NCBI RefSeq assembly: GCF_019800005.1 | Contig: NZ_JABGCL010000035.1 | Coordinates: forward strand, 1 to 39,170 | Length of the DNA stretch: 39,170 nucleotides | Origin: Geminicoccus harenae | GTDB lineage: Bacteria > Pseudomonadota > Alphaproteobacteria > Geminicoccales > Geminicoccaceae | Direction: 5' to 3' | Shown here: piece after piece, positions 7,075 to 16,013 of the stretch | How the letters are laid out: each line of letters starts with the position of its first letter | Position numbering within the stretch: the stretch's first letter is position 1 | Program-made: the position numbers and the translations under genes | Notes under the pieces: model-generated | The model's database searches: none | Told to the model about the DNA's origin: nothing | Seen by the model: the letters and a program-made list of their open reading frames with translations, nothing else

Positions 7075-8457
7075 ATGCGGGAATTGTTGGAATCCTCGGC
7101 ACTGTCGCTGGCGGCGCGATTCCGTGCCCGCGAGGTCTCGCCGGTCGAGGTCGTCGATGCGACGCTCGGGCAGATCGAGCAGTCCAACCGCGAGATCAAC
7201 GCGCTGTGGTCGATCCGGGCGGAAGCGGCCCGCGATGCCGCCAAGGCTGCCGAGGCCCGCTTTGCCAGGGGCGAATCGGCCGGCGCGCTCGACGGCATCC
7301 CGGTCACGCTGAAGGACAGCATCCACGTCACCGGCTGGCCCTATCTGCACGGCACGGCCGCCAACGAGGGCCGCGCGGCCTCGACCTTCGACGCGCCGCC
7401 GGCCGCGCGCACGCTGGAAGCCGGGGCCATCCTGCTGGCCAAGACCACCATGCCGGATTTCGGCCTGCTGGCGGCGGGCGTGAGCTCGGCCTTCGGCATC
7501 GTCCGCAATCCCTGGGACCGGTCGACCAATACCGGCGGCTCCAGCGCCGGGGCGGGGGCGGCACTGGCCGCGGGCTTCTGCCATCTGGCGGTCGGCACCG
7601 ACATCGCCGGCTCGGTGCGGCTGCCGGCCGCCCATTGCGGGGTGGTGGCGCTCAAGCCCACCCAGGGCCGCATCCCGCATCTGGTCCCGAGCACCACCCG
7701 CTCGGCCGGGCCGATGGCGCGCAGCGTCGCCGATGCCGCCTTCTACCTCACCACGCTGGCTGGATTCGACGCCCGCGACAGCGGCGCGCTGGCCCCGGAA
7801 GGCATCGCCTATCACGAGCGGCTCGATGCGGACGTGAAGGGCCGGCGGGTCGGTCTGCTCCTGTCCATGGGCTATGGCGCCCCGGTGGAGCCGGTCGTGC
7901 AGGAAACGGTGCGGGCGGCCGCCCGGGCGCTGGCGGATGCCGGGGCGATCGTGGAGGAGGTGGCGCCGCCGTTTGCCTATGACGCCTATGCCGCGATCGA
8001 CCTGACCTTGCAGGTGCGCGGGCTCGCCGAATATCGCAGCTTCACGAAGGAACAGCAGGCCAAGGTCCTGCCGCAGGTCCGCGACTGGAGCCTGAAGGCC
8101 GAGGGCATCGACGGTGCCAGCTATTTCGACCTGCTCACCAGGATCGAGGCGAGCAAGCTGGAGCTGCTGGCCGCGATCGACCGCTACGACTTCCTGGTGA
8201 CGCCCACCTTGCCATGCGTGGCCTTTCCGGCCGAGCAGGTGGGCCTGGACGTCGCCACACCCCTGGCGCACGCGACCTTCACCGCACTGTTCAACCAGAC
8301 CGGCCAGCCGGCCTTGTCCCTGCCGTTCGGCCATGACGGGCAGAACCGGCCGATCGGGGTACAGGTCGTCGGCCGCCGGCTGGACGATCTGGGGGTGCTG
8401 CAGGTGGGGGCGGTCCTGGAGAAGCTGCGCGGGCCGATGCCGGCCTGGCCGTTCTGA
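7075..8457 (+). CDS. Amidase (amidase signature family)
   Basis: Predicted cytoplasmic hydrolase of a carboxamide to acid and ammonia. The 460-residue protein has the Ser-cisSer-Lys triad: Lys in PVTLKDSIHVTG near residue 79, cis-Ser in the Gly/Ser-rich TGGSSAGAGAAL near 155, and the nucleophile in GTDIAGSVRLPAA near 179. This arrangement also occurs in GatA, but no GatB or GatC is nearby and the C-terminal half is amidase-like, so a catabolic amidase is preferred. The ATG at 7075 follows AGGGTAGGG. It is divergent from the paired kinases, which may act on related molecules. The substrate is unknown. Confidence 0.9.
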   Translation: MRELLESSALSLAARFRAREVSPVEVVDATLGQIEQSNREINALWSIRAEAARDAAKAAEARFARGESAGALDGIPVTLKDSIHVTGWPYLHGTAANEGRAASTFDAPPAARTLEAGAILLAKTTMPDFGLLAAGVSSAFGIVRNPWDRSTNTGGSSAGAGAALAAGFCHLAVGTDIAGSVRLPAAHCGVVALKPTQGRIPHLVPSTTRSAGPMARSVADAAFYLTTLAGFDARDSGALAPEGIAYHERLDADVKGRRVGLLLSMGYGAPVEPVVQETVRAAARALADAGAIVEEVAPPFAYDAYAAIDLTLQVRGLAEYRSFTKEQQAKVLPQVRDWSLKAEGIDGASYFDLLTRIEASKLELLAAIDRYDFLVTPTLPCVAFPAEQVGLDVATPLAHATFTALFNQTGQPALSLPFGHDGQNRPIGVQVVGRRLDDLGVLQVGAVLEKLRGPMPAWPF

Positions 8458-8618
8458 ACCAGCCTGCCGGGCGGCTGCCCTCTGCCTGGCGAGGTCGGAA
8501 GGACGGGCGGTGCGGAAGGCGGCATTCGCTCCTTCTCACGGGGCGGCCTCCTGCGCAGGATGAGGTCGTGAGCCGTGCGAGGCCCGGCTCCGCGCATCGC
8601 CAGGAGGCCTGAAGACCC

Positions 8619-9119
8619 ATGTCCAGCCCCCGCATCCGCCGCCTGGGCCCTGAGGATGCCGCCGCCTACCGGGACCTTCGCCTGGAGGCGCTGGCCACCC
8701 ATCCCGAGGCCTTCTGCGCCTCGTTCTCTGCCGAGCAGGCGCAGCCGATCGGCTGGCATGCCGGGCGGCTGGAACGCCATCCGGTGTTCGGCGGCGGGTT
8801 CGATGGGGAGCTGAGCGGCATCGTCAGCCTGCTCCTGCCCGATGCGCCGGAGACCCGTCGCATGGCCACGATCTGGGGCATGTATGTCCGCCCGGACGCG
8901 CGCGGCCGGGGGCTGGGTCGGGCCCTGATGGAGCACGCATTGGGCCATGCCGCGAGCGTGGCGGAGGAGGTCCGTCTCTCGGTGATGGCTGCCAACGAAC
9001 CGGCCCTGGCCCTCTACCGCAGCATGGGCTTCAGGGAGTATGGCCGCGAGTCGCGCGCGTTGGAGGCGGCCGGCCGCGATCAGGAGGAGGTGCTGATGGG
9101 GTGTTCGGTCGCGAGGTGA
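8619..9119 (+). CDS. GNAT family N-acetyltransferase
   Basis: Predicted cytoplasmic transferase moving an acetyl group from acetyl-CoA to an amine. The 166 residues cover one GNAT fold: the N-terminal IRRLGPEDAAAYRDLRLEAL strand-helix, the core strand ATIWGMYVRPDARGRGLGRALM with the pyrophosphate-binding R-G-R-G-L-G near 107-112, and the C-terminal NEPALALYRSMGFREYG motif. An AGGAGG lies about 12 bases upstream of the ATG. The acceptor is not predictable. It is in the same direction as the amidase but separated by 160 bases, so it may have its own promoter. Confidence 0.88.
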   Translation: MSSPRIRRLGPEDAAAYRDLRLEALATHPEAFCASFSAEQAQPIGWHAGRLERHPVFGGGFDGELSGIVSLLLPDAPETRRMATIWGMYVRPDARGRGLGRALMEHALGHAASVAEEVRLSVMAANEPALALYRSMGFREYGRESRALEAAGRDQEEVLMGCSVAR

Positions 9120-9389
9120 GCTGACGTGGCCGAGGGCGCCTTTGACGTCCTGCGCCGCATGGATTTGACCTATCGTGGCTGGGCCTATGGCTGGCACTCG
9201 TGAACATGTCCTCGCCGCTCGTGCCGAACATGGTCTTGAGCAGATGGCGTCGCCATTGCTGCCATAGATGGCCGCCATGTCCCTTGCTCACCTTCCAGGC
9301 TGCCGGGCACGATCGTGCCGTGGCGGTGCGCGGAGGATGATGGGGGCGGCTCTCCGCTTCGGCAGCTCCGGTGCCCCAGGGAGGCGGCG

Positions 9390-10925
9390 ATGTTCACGAT
9401 CCAGGTGCCTGGCCCAGAGCGGCCCTACATCGCGACCCTGGTCGCGGGGCTGAGCGCCAGGGGGGACGCGCCGGTCATCAGGTTCCCGGGCCAGGACGTC
9501 ACCGCGGCCGGCTTCCTGCGCATGATCTACCGCCATGCCCGCGTGCTGGCCGGCCAGGGCATCGGCCGGGGCAGCCTCGTGGCGCTGTTCGCGCCGAACC
9601 ATCCGGAAGCGCTCGCGATCCGCTATGCGGCGCATCTGCTGGGTGCTGCGGCGGTGTTCCTGTCGGTGCCGGGGACGGTGGAGCGCCGGGTGGAGCTGCT
9701 GGCGCAGATCGCGCCGGATCTGCTGGTCCTGTTCGCGGACACGGCAGGGCTCCTGCCGGAGGGCGCCGGGGTGCGGGTGGCTGCCATCGGCATCGACCTG
9801 CCTGGCGCGCTGCGCCTGGACAAGCTTGCGGCGGGTGAGGCGGGCGAGCCGGTCGAGTGCCTGGCGCACCCGGACGATCTGGCGGTGATCGTCTCCTCCG
9901 GCGGCACCACCGGCGTGCCGAAGGGCAGTTGCCGCAGCTTTGCCACCTACTCGGCCATGGTGCACGCCCCGGACAATCCGGGACGGCGCCAGTTGGTCAA
10001 TGGCCGCCTGGCCTATCTGTCCCAGGTGCTGGTGGACATCACCCTGCTGGGCGGCGGGACGGTCGTGCTGGCCGACCGGTTCGAGCCGGCCGCGACGCTG
10101 GCGGCGATCGAGGCGGAGCGGATCACCGACCTGTTCCTGGTCGAGCCGCAACTGTTCGAGCTGATGGACCATCCCGAGGTCGGGCGGCGCGACCTGTCCT
10201 CGCTGCGGGGGATCAACCATATCGGCGCATCCGCGCCGGCCGCCCTGCGCCGTCGTGCCCGTGCGCGGCTGGGGCCGGTGATCGCGCACACTTATGGCGC
10301 CAGCGAGATCGGCCTGGTCAGCGTACTGACGCCGGCCGAGCACGACCCGGCGGTGCCGGAGCGGTTCACCTGTGCCGGCCGCATCTTTTCGGGCGTGGAG
10401 GTCCGCTTCCGTGGCGCGGACAGTACGCTTGTCGCGCCCGGGGAGCCTGGCGGCATCGAGGTGCGCTCGCCCGCCATGGCCATGGGCTACCGCAACCGGC
10501 CGGAGCTGCAGGCGGCTGCCTTCCAGGACGGCTGGTACCGGACCGGCGATCTCGGCCGGCTCGACCCGGACGGCTACCTGCACGTGCTCGGCCGCGCCGC
10601 CGACATCGCCTGGGTCGATGGCCGGATGGTCAGCCCGACCCTGCTGGAAGACCTGCTGTGCGGCCTGCCGGAGGTGCGCTACGCCGTGGTCGTGGCCGAG
10701 CCCGACGGCGCTGCCCGGCTCGCCGCCATGCTGCCCTGGCCAAGTGGCTCGATCGACCTGGCGGCTTGCGAAGCGGCGGTCCTGGCCCGGTTCGGCGCTG
10801 CCGTGGCCCGGTCGATGGTCTGGCTGCCGCTCGAGCGGATGCCGCTCACCGAGCAGGGCAAGCCCGAGCGGGTCGCGATCCGCGAACTCGGCCGGGACGC
10901 CCTGCCGGCTGGCGGGCTCAGCTAG
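9390..10925 (+). CDS. AMP-forming acyl-CoA synthetase / AMP-dependent ligase
   Basis: Predicted ANL superfamily enzyme that activates a carboxylic acid as acyl-AMP and probably transfers it to CoA. Visible core motifs are the P-loop VIVSSGGTTGVPKG (about residues 167-180), the HTYGASEIG adenine-binding segment near 300, the hinge YRTGDLGRLDPDGYLHVLGR near 382, and a C-terminal QGKPER with the adenylation lysine. Length (511 residues) is usual. The ATG at 9390 with AGGGAGG just upstream is chosen over an earlier in-frame ATG at 9315. Its stop overlaps the convergent M20 hydrolase stop by a few bases. The acid could be a fatty or aromatic one, or an adenylate for a non-CoA acceptor. Confidence 0.85.
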   Translation: MFTIQVPGPERPYIATLVAGLSARGDAPVIRFPGQDVTAAGFLRMIYRHARVLAGQGIGRGSLVALFAPNHPEALAIRYAAHLLGAAAVFLSVPGTVERRVELLAQIAPDLLVLFADTAGLLPEGAGVRVAAIGIDLPGALRLDKLAAGEAGEPVECLAHPDDLAVIVSSGGTTGVPKGSCRSFATYSAMVHAPDNPGRRQLVNGRLAYLSQVLVDITLLGGGTVVLADRFEPAATLAAIEAERITDLFLVEPQLFELMDHPEVGRRDLSSLRGINHIGASAPAALRRRARARLGPVIAHTYGASEIGLVSVLTPAEHDPAVPERFTCAGRIFSGVEVRFRGADSTLVAPGEPGGIEVRSPAMAMGYRNRPELQAAAFQDGWYRTGDLGRLDPDGYLHVLGRAADIAWVDGRMVSPTLLEDLLCGLPEVRYAVVVAEPDGAARLAAMLPWPSGSIDLAACEAAVLARFGAAVARSMVWLPLERMPLTEQGKPERVAIRELGRDALPAGGLS

Positions 10926-12177
10926 CGGACGGCCCTTCCAGCACCAGCCGCTCCAGCATGGAGCCCAGCCAGGCGACGCCCAGCTCCAGGTCGGCGGGCT
11001 CGGTCCATTCGCGCGGCGAATGGCACAGGCCGTCGCGGCTCGGCACCGCGACCACGACCGAGGGGCAGATCCGCGCCATCGGCATGGCGTCGTGCGCGGC
11101 GATGGTCTCCAGGCCCATCGGCGTCACGCCGAGATCGGCCGCGGTGGTGCGGGCGAGGTCGCGCAGGTTGGATGCGAAGGCGCCGGGGGCGCGGTACTCG
11201 TCGCGCACGATCCGGTGGGTCACCCGGGCGATCGCGGCGGCATAGGGGATCAGGTCCTGCAGCCGCGAATGGGCATCCGCCATGATGCTCGCGTCGGCCG
11301 AGCGGATCTCGAGGAACAGCTTGGCCTGGTCCGGCACGACGTTGGGCGAGTTCGGCAGGACTTCCAGGCGGCCCACCGAGGTGTGCAGGGCGCCGGGGTA
11401 GGTGTCGGCCAAGCGGCGCAGGCTGGTGATCACCTCGGCCGCGGCCAGCAGCGCGTCCTTGCGCTTGGCCATGGGCGTGGGGCCGGTATGGGCGGTGGCG
11501 CCGCTGAACAGGAGCTCCAGCTTGTGCGCACCCCACCAGCGGTCGAACACGCCAAGCCGCGTGCCGCTCTGCTCCAGCTCCGGGCCGCATTCCACGTGCA
11601 GCTCGACATAGGCGGCGGGCTTCGGCGCCTGGTCGGTGCCGCGGAAGCCGATCGCGTCCAGGGCCTCGGCCACGCTCACCCCGCTGCCGTCCCTGCGGGC
11701 AAGTGCCTGCTCCAGCGGCAGGATCCCGGCATGGACCGAGGAGCCCAGGAGGCTCGGCTGGAACCGCGCACCCTCCTCGCCGGTCCAGGCGACCACGCCC
11801 AGATTGGCGCGTGGCTTTTGCCCGTTCAGGCGATGTTTCAGCGCCGTTGCCGCCTCCAGTGCCGCCAGCACGCCATAGGCGCCGTCCAGCCGGCCGCCCT
11901 TGGGCTGGCTGTCGATGTGGGAACCCGTGAACACCCAGGGCGCCTCCTGGCCCGCCTCTTGCTGGGCCAGGGGCATGAGCCCGAACACATTGCCGATCCC
12001 GTCGATCCGGACGTCGCAGCCCGCGGCCGCCATCCGTTCCGCCAGCTCGCGCCGGGCCAGGCCGTTGGCGGCGCTGGCCTCGACGCGGTCCACGCCGCCA
12101 TCACCGGTGCTGCCGATCTGCGAGAAGGATTCGAGCCGGTCGAGGAAGCCCGGCGGGCAGGCGAAGTTGGCGGACAA
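10918..12177 (-). CDS. M20-family Zn-dependent amidohydrolase (allantoate / N-carbamoyl-amino acid hydrolase type)
   Basis: Predicted cytoplasmic di-metal amidase that removes an N-carbamoyl or ureido group from an amino acid or purine breakdown product. The 419-residue protein has the metal-ligand motifs GSHIDSQPKGGRLDGAYGVLA near 92-112, WTGEEGARFQPSLLGS near 139-154 with the catalytic Glu pair, YVELHVECGP near 205, and a late HSPREW. The dimerisation-domain segment GATAHTGPTPM is present. The best start is a TTG at 12177, giving the usual family length; the open frame continues further upstream into the solute-binding protein gene without good starts. It is divergent from the transporter, so imported compounds may be its substrates. 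Confidence 0.85.
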   Translation of the reverse strand: MSANFACPPGFLDRLESFSQIGSTGDGGVDRVEASAANGLARRELAERMAAAGCDVRIDGIGNVFGLMPLAQQEAGQEAPWVFTGSHIDSQPKGGRLDGAYGVLAALEAATALKHRLNGQKPRANLGVVAWTGEEGARFQPSLLGSSVHAGILPLEQALARRDGSGVSVAEALDAIGFRGTDQAPKPAAYVELHVECGPELEQSGTRLGVFDRWWGAHKLELLFSGATAHTGPTPMAKRKDALLAAAEVITSLRRLADTYPGALHTSVGRLEVLPNSPNVVPDQAKLFLEIRSADASIMADAHSRLQDLIPYAAAIARVTHRIVRDEYRAPGAFASNLRDLARTTAADLGVTPMGLETIAAHDAMPMARICPSVVVAVPSRDGLCHSPREWTEPADLELGVAWLGSMLERLVLEGPSAS

Positions 12178-12389
12178 TGGTCGGTTCCGGGACTGTGGGA
12201 TTAGTGGGTTTCTTGGTATGCGCCGTTGACGCTCGTCGCAAGCCGCGCCTACGCTCACGCATGCTGCCGGGGAAGGGGGCGGGCCCACGCACGGCCCGAT
12301 TCCCGCAGGGCGGTTCAAGGGCAAGACAACAAGACTTGGCAGGCGGTCGGACGGGGGAGTCACGGCGCCGGAACCGGAGGGGTGGGTAA

Positions 12390-13976
12390 ATGAGCATCTC
12401 ATCGATCGTCGCACCGTCGCGACGCAGCTTCCTGAAGACCAGTGCGGTGGGTGCTGCCGCGCTGACGTTGCCGGCGCCCTTCATCAAGCGCGCCTACGGC
12501 CAGAGCCGCAACACCATGGTGTTCGGCTCGGGCGAGCCGCTCACCGGCAACTGGGACCCGACCTCCCACACCGTGCTTTCCCAGATCAATCTGGAAGGCT
12601 ACGTGATGGGCCAGCTCTTCCGCACGCCGATGAAGCCCGAGGATCCGACCGAGATCGTCTGGGAGCTGGCGACCGGGCAGAAGATCGTCGACCTCTACAC
12701 GATCGAATACTCGCTGCGTGACGGCGTGACCTTCCACGACGGCAAGAAGTTCGGTGCCGAGGACGTCAAGGCGACGTTCGAGTATGCGTCGAGCCCGGGT
12801 CGCCCGGCCGCCTGGTACCCGGGCGAGTGCGAGGTCGAGATCGTCGACGACCTGACCGTGCGCGTGCACACCAAGAAGGGCAACTATCCGGCGGCGGCCT
12901 TCTACTTCCTGGCCGGCTTCCTGCCGATCATGTCGGCCAAGGACATCGCCGACCCTGCAACCTTGCAGGGCCGCCCGAACGGCACCGGCCCGTTCAAGTT
13001 CGCCGAGCAGCGCGGCAACACCACCGTGCTCAAGGCCTTCGACGGCTACATGCACGGCAAGCCGCTGCTGGAGGAGGTCCACTTCTCCTATATCGGCGAC
13101 GCCACCACCCGCGTGCTGGCGCTGCTCTCCGGCGAGATCGACGTCACCGAGCGGCTGGAGCCCGAGCAGTACGATTCGCTTTCCGGCGAATCCAAGGTCA
13201 CGCTCAGCCGCACGGTCTCGACCGAGAACAAGTACCTGCACTTCCGCTGCGACAAGCCGCCCTTCGACAACCCGAAACTGCGCCTGGCCGCCTGCCATGC
13301 GATCGACCGCGACCAGATCCTGGGCGTGATGGGTGCGGCCGGCGAGGCGTCCAACAACTACATGTCGCCGGTGAAGTTCGGCTACACCGACCTGCCGAAC
13401 TACCCGACCTACGACCCGGCCAAGTGCCAGGAACTGCTCGCCGAGGCCGGCTTCCCGAACGGCCAGGGCCTGCCGGAGATGGAATTCTTCACCTCCATGG
13501 GCTTTTATCCGAAGACCAAGGAGTATGGCGAAGTCATCGCCGCGATGCTCCAGGAGCAGGGCTTCCCGATCAAGTTCACGGTCATGGAGACCGCGGCCTG
13601 GGGTGCGCGCCTCTACCAGCAGGCCGGCCAGCCCAGCTATGGCGACATGGTCGACTGCGGCTGGTCGACCGGTTCGCCCGAGCCCGACCTGGTGCTGCGC
13701 TCGATGTTCTACAGCAAGGCCGGCCCCAAGGGCGGCCTGATCAATGGCGTCCAGGATCCGGAGATCGACGCGGCGCTCAACGCCGAGCAGGCCGAGCCGG
13801 ATCCGGACAAGCGCCTGGCGCTGGTGGCCCAGGCTGCCGAGGCGGTCGCCGCCAAGGCGCCGTCCCTGTCGCTGTTCACCTCGGTGCTCCTGCACGGCTA
13901 CCGCACCGGGCTGGAAGGGCTGGTCTTCTACCCGAACGGCCCGATTGACGCGAGCAAGGCCTCCTTCAAGGCCTGA
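12390..13976 (+). CDS. ABC transporter solute-binding protein, family 5 (peptide/nickel type), Tat-exported
   Basis: Periplasmic binding protein that captures a ligand and delivers it to the adjacent permeases. The 528-residue product has a twin-arginine signal, SRRSFLKTSAVGAAALTLPAPF, followed by a probable cleavage after AYGQ, so it is folded before export. It has the SBP_bac_5 features: an N-terminal LEGYVMGQLFRTPMKPED, the YSLRDGVTFHDGKKFGAEDVKATFEY motif near 108, and GTGPFKF near 202. A strong GGAGGGG lies before the ATG. It leads the transporter operon and is followed by a stable hairpin before the permeases. Family 5 proteins bind peptides, opines, glycosides or other ligands, so the substrate remains open. 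Confidence 0.92.
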   Translation: MSISSIVAPSRRSFLKTSAVGAAALTLPAPFIKRAYGQSRNTMVFGSGEPLTGNWDPTSHTVLSQINLEGYVMGQLFRTPMKPEDPTEIVWELATGQKIVDLYTIEYSLRDGVTFHDGKKFGAEDVKATFEYASSPGRPAAWYPGECEVEIVDDLTVRVHTKKGNYPAAAFYFLAGFLPIMSAKDIADPATLQGRPNGTGPFKFAEQRGNTTVLKAFDGYMHGKPLLEEVHFSYIGDATTRVLALLSGEIDVTERLEPEQYDSLSGESKVTLSRTVSTENKYLHFRCDKPPFDNPKLRLAACHAIDRDQILGVMGAAGEASNNYMSPVKFGYTDLPNYPTYDPAKCQELLAEAGFPNGQGLPEMEFFTSMGFYPKTKEYGEVIAAMLQEQGFPIKFTVMETAAWGARLYQQAGQPSYGDMVDCGWSTGSPEPDLVLRSMFYSKAGPKGGLINGVQDPEIDAALNAEQAEPDPDKRLALVAQAAEAVAAKAPSLSLFTSVLLHGYRTGLEGLVFYPNGPIDASKASFKA

Positions 13977-13983
13977 GCAGCAC

Positions 13984-14019
13984 AGCCGTCCGGCAGCGTC
14001 GTCGCGCTGCCGGACGGCT
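13984..14019 (+). terminator. Perfect 15-base-pair hairpin between binding protein and permeases
   Basis: AGCCGTCCGGCAGCG (13984-13998) pairs exactly with 14005-14019 around a six-base loop. TTCCGTTTCTT follows. It probably acts as a partial terminator or 3' mRNA stabiliser, keeping expression of the binding protein above that of the permeases downstream. Confidence 0.75.
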
Positions 14020-14113
14020 TCCGTTTCTTCGACTGCCTAGCTGACCGCTCCGGGGAATGCCGCAGCCTGTCCAGCGGAACCGGACACATTCCAGCCGACG
14101 GGAATTCGTCGAC

Positions 14114-15091
14114 ATGGGTTTCATCCTGACCTTCCTCGCCCGTCGGCTGGCGCAAGGTCTTCTCATCGTTCTGGTCGTGTCCTTCGCGATCTTCGCGCTC
14201 GTGCGCATGGCGCCGGGCGACCCTGCGCGCACCATCCTGGGCGGCATGGCCTCCGATGAGCTGGTCGAGCAGACCGCCCGCGAGATGGGCCTGCGCGACC
14301 CGATCATCGTGCAGTACGGGCGCTATCTCGCCGGCATCCTGCAGGGCGACTTCGGCACGTCCTACATCAAGTCCGAGAGCGGCGGCGCCTCCATGGGCAA
14401 CCAGGACCAGATCCGCAGCGCCCGCGCCTCGGTGGGCAGCCTGATCGGCTCGACGCTGCCCTATACCTTGCAGCTCGCCGGCCTGGCGCTGCTGATCACG
14501 CTGGTGGTCTCCATTCCCATCGGGATCGCCGGCGGCGTCCATGCCGGGCGCTGGCAGGACAAGTTCGCCGTCTACCTGTCCTCGGTGTTCGTGTCCTTGC
14601 CGAACTTCTGGTTCGCGATCGTGCTGGCCCTGGTGGTCACCGCCAAGCTCGGCTGGATCCCGTCGATCGGCTACCAGGGTTTCGCCTACACCATCCTGCC
14701 GGCCATCGTGATCGCGGTGGAGATGTCGCCGATCTTCATCCGCTCGCTCTCGGTTTCGGTCGCGGACACGCTGCGCCAGACCTTCGTCGAGGTCGCAGCC
14801 GTGCGCGGCCTGGGCCCAAGGCGCATCCTCTACGGCCATGTCCTGCGCAACGCCGCCGTGCCGATCCTCAACCTGTTCGGCGTGCAGGTGGGCGCACTCT
14901 TAGGCGGCGTGCTGATCGTCGAGTACATCTTCGACTATCCCGGCATCGGCCTGCTCACCGTCCAGGCGGTGACCCAGCGCGACTTCCCAGTGATCCAGGG
15001 GGTGGCGATCCTGTCCAGCGCCATCTTCGTCGTCGTCAACATCCTGGTCGACCTCGCCGCCGCGCGGATCGACCCCCGTCTGGAAAGCTGA
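14114..15091 (+). CDS. ABC transporter permease, DppB type
   Basis: Inner-membrane subunit of the family 5 importer, 325 residues with about six membrane helices. The N-terminal FLARRLAQGLLIVLVVSFAIFALVRMAPGDPAR is typical of the DppB/OppB group. The cytoplasmic coupling (EAA) loop is seen as FVEVAAVRGLGPRRILYGHVLRNA near 221-244, and VEYIFDYPGIGLLTVQAV near the end. The ATG at 14114 is chosen because the upstream 57 in-frame bases encode no membrane-protein-like sequence. It is separated from the binding-protein gene by the hairpin and from the next permease by four bases. Confidence 0.92.
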   Translation: MGFILTFLARRLAQGLLIVLVVSFAIFALVRMAPGDPARTILGGMASDELVEQTAREMGLRDPIIVQYGRYLAGILQGDFGTSYIKSESGGASMGNQDQIRSARASVGSLIGSTLPYTLQLAGLALLITLVVSIPIGIAGGVHAGRWQDKFAVYLSSVFVSLPNFWFAIVLALVVTAKLGWIPSIGYQGFAYTILPAIVIAVEMSPIFIRSLSVSVADTLRQTFVEVAAVRGLGPRRILYGHVLRNAAVPILNLFGVQVGALLGGVLIVEYIFDYPGIGLLTVQAVTQRDFPVIQGVAILSSAIFVVVNILVDLAAARIDPRLES

Positions 15092-15095
15092 GCCC

Positions 15096-16013
15096 ATGGC
15101 AAGCGAGGTCCTGGCCGGCAGCGCCACGCCCCTCCCGGTCAAGCGCCCGGTCGGGCCGACCCGGCGCCTGTGGGCGACCGCCTGGAAGCGTCCGGAATTC
15201 AAGGTCGGCCTGATCATCTTCCTGTTCCTGATCGGCCTGGCGGTGATCTTCCCGTTCTTCACCGAGCTCTCCCCGGTGAAGATCTCGGTGAAGGACAAGT
15301 TCCTGCCGCCCTTCTTCCTGGAAGGCGGCAGCTTCGCCCATCCGCTCGGCACCGACCAGCTCGGCCGCGACCTGTTCATCCGCTCGCTGATCGGGCTGCA
15401 GAACGCGCTGCTGATCAGCTTCTCCACCGTGATCCTGATGTTCCTGATCGGCACCGCGGTGGGCTTGGTCGCGGGCTACAAGGGCGGCTGGGTCGACACG
15501 ATCCTGATGCGGCTGACCGACGCCCAGCTCTCGATCCCGCTGATCATCCTGGCGATCGTGATCCTGACCATCACAAGGCCCACGCCGCTCACGGTGATCC
15601 TGGTGCTGGCACTGGCGAGCTGGCCGGCCTATGCGCGCGTCACCCGCAGCGTGGCGCTGACCGAGCGGCGCCGGGAATATGTGCGCGGTGCGAAGATCCT
15701 GGGCGCCTCGGACCTGCGCATCATGCTGGTGCTGGTGGCCCCGAACATCCTGCCGCCGATCGCCTTCGTCGCGATCCTGGACGTGGCGCGCATGATGATC
15801 TTCGAGGCGATCCTGGGCTTCATCGGCATCGGCGTGCAGCCGCCGACCCCCACCTTCGGCACGATCATCTCGGATGGGCGCAAGTACCTGATCAATGCCT
15901 GGTGGATCGCGACCATGCCGGGCGCGTTCCTGTTCCTTTCGCTGCTGTCCTTGAACCTGATGGGCGCCTCCCTGGAGCGCGCGCGCAACATGCTGCTGCG
16001 GGGCACGATCTGA
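15096..16013 (+). CDS. ABC transporter permease, DppC type
   Basis: Second membrane subunit of the importer, 305 residues. It shows a first helix after KRPEFKVGLIIFLFLIGLAV, the DppC hallmark HPLGTDQLGRDLFIRSLIGLQNALLI near 84-109, and an EAA loop EYVRGAKILGASDLRIMLV near 194. Its stop overlaps the start of the ATPase gene (TGATG), indicating coupled translation. It pairs with the DppB-type permease to form the membrane channel. Confidence 0.92.
   Translation: MASEVLAGSATPLPVKRPVGPTRRLWATAWKRPEFKVGLIIFLFLIGLAVIFPFFTELSPVKISVKDKFLPPFFLEGGSFAHPLGTDQLGRDLFIRSLIGLQNALLISFSTVILMFLIGTAVGLVAGYKGGWVDTILMRLTDAQLSIPLIILAIVILTITRPTPLTVILVLALASWPAYARVTRSVALTERRREYVRGAKILGASDLRIMLVLVAPNILPPIAFVAILDVARMMIFEAILGFIGIGVQPPTPTFGTIISDGRKYLINAWWIATMPGAFLFLSLLSLNLMGASLERARNMLLRGTI

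Noticed and set aside
5950..8334. Very long minus-strand frame (over 1100 codons) running from the kinase gene across the amidase gene
   Set aside because: Only its last 315 codons (5002-5949) are a recognisable protein. The rest is rich in R, G, A, P and H, as expected from the mirror of GC-rich genes.
12178..12414. N-terminal extension of the M20 hydrolase to an ATG at 12414
   Set aside because: The extension would overlap the start of the solute-binding protein gene, has no family resemblance and would make the protein about 80 residues too long.
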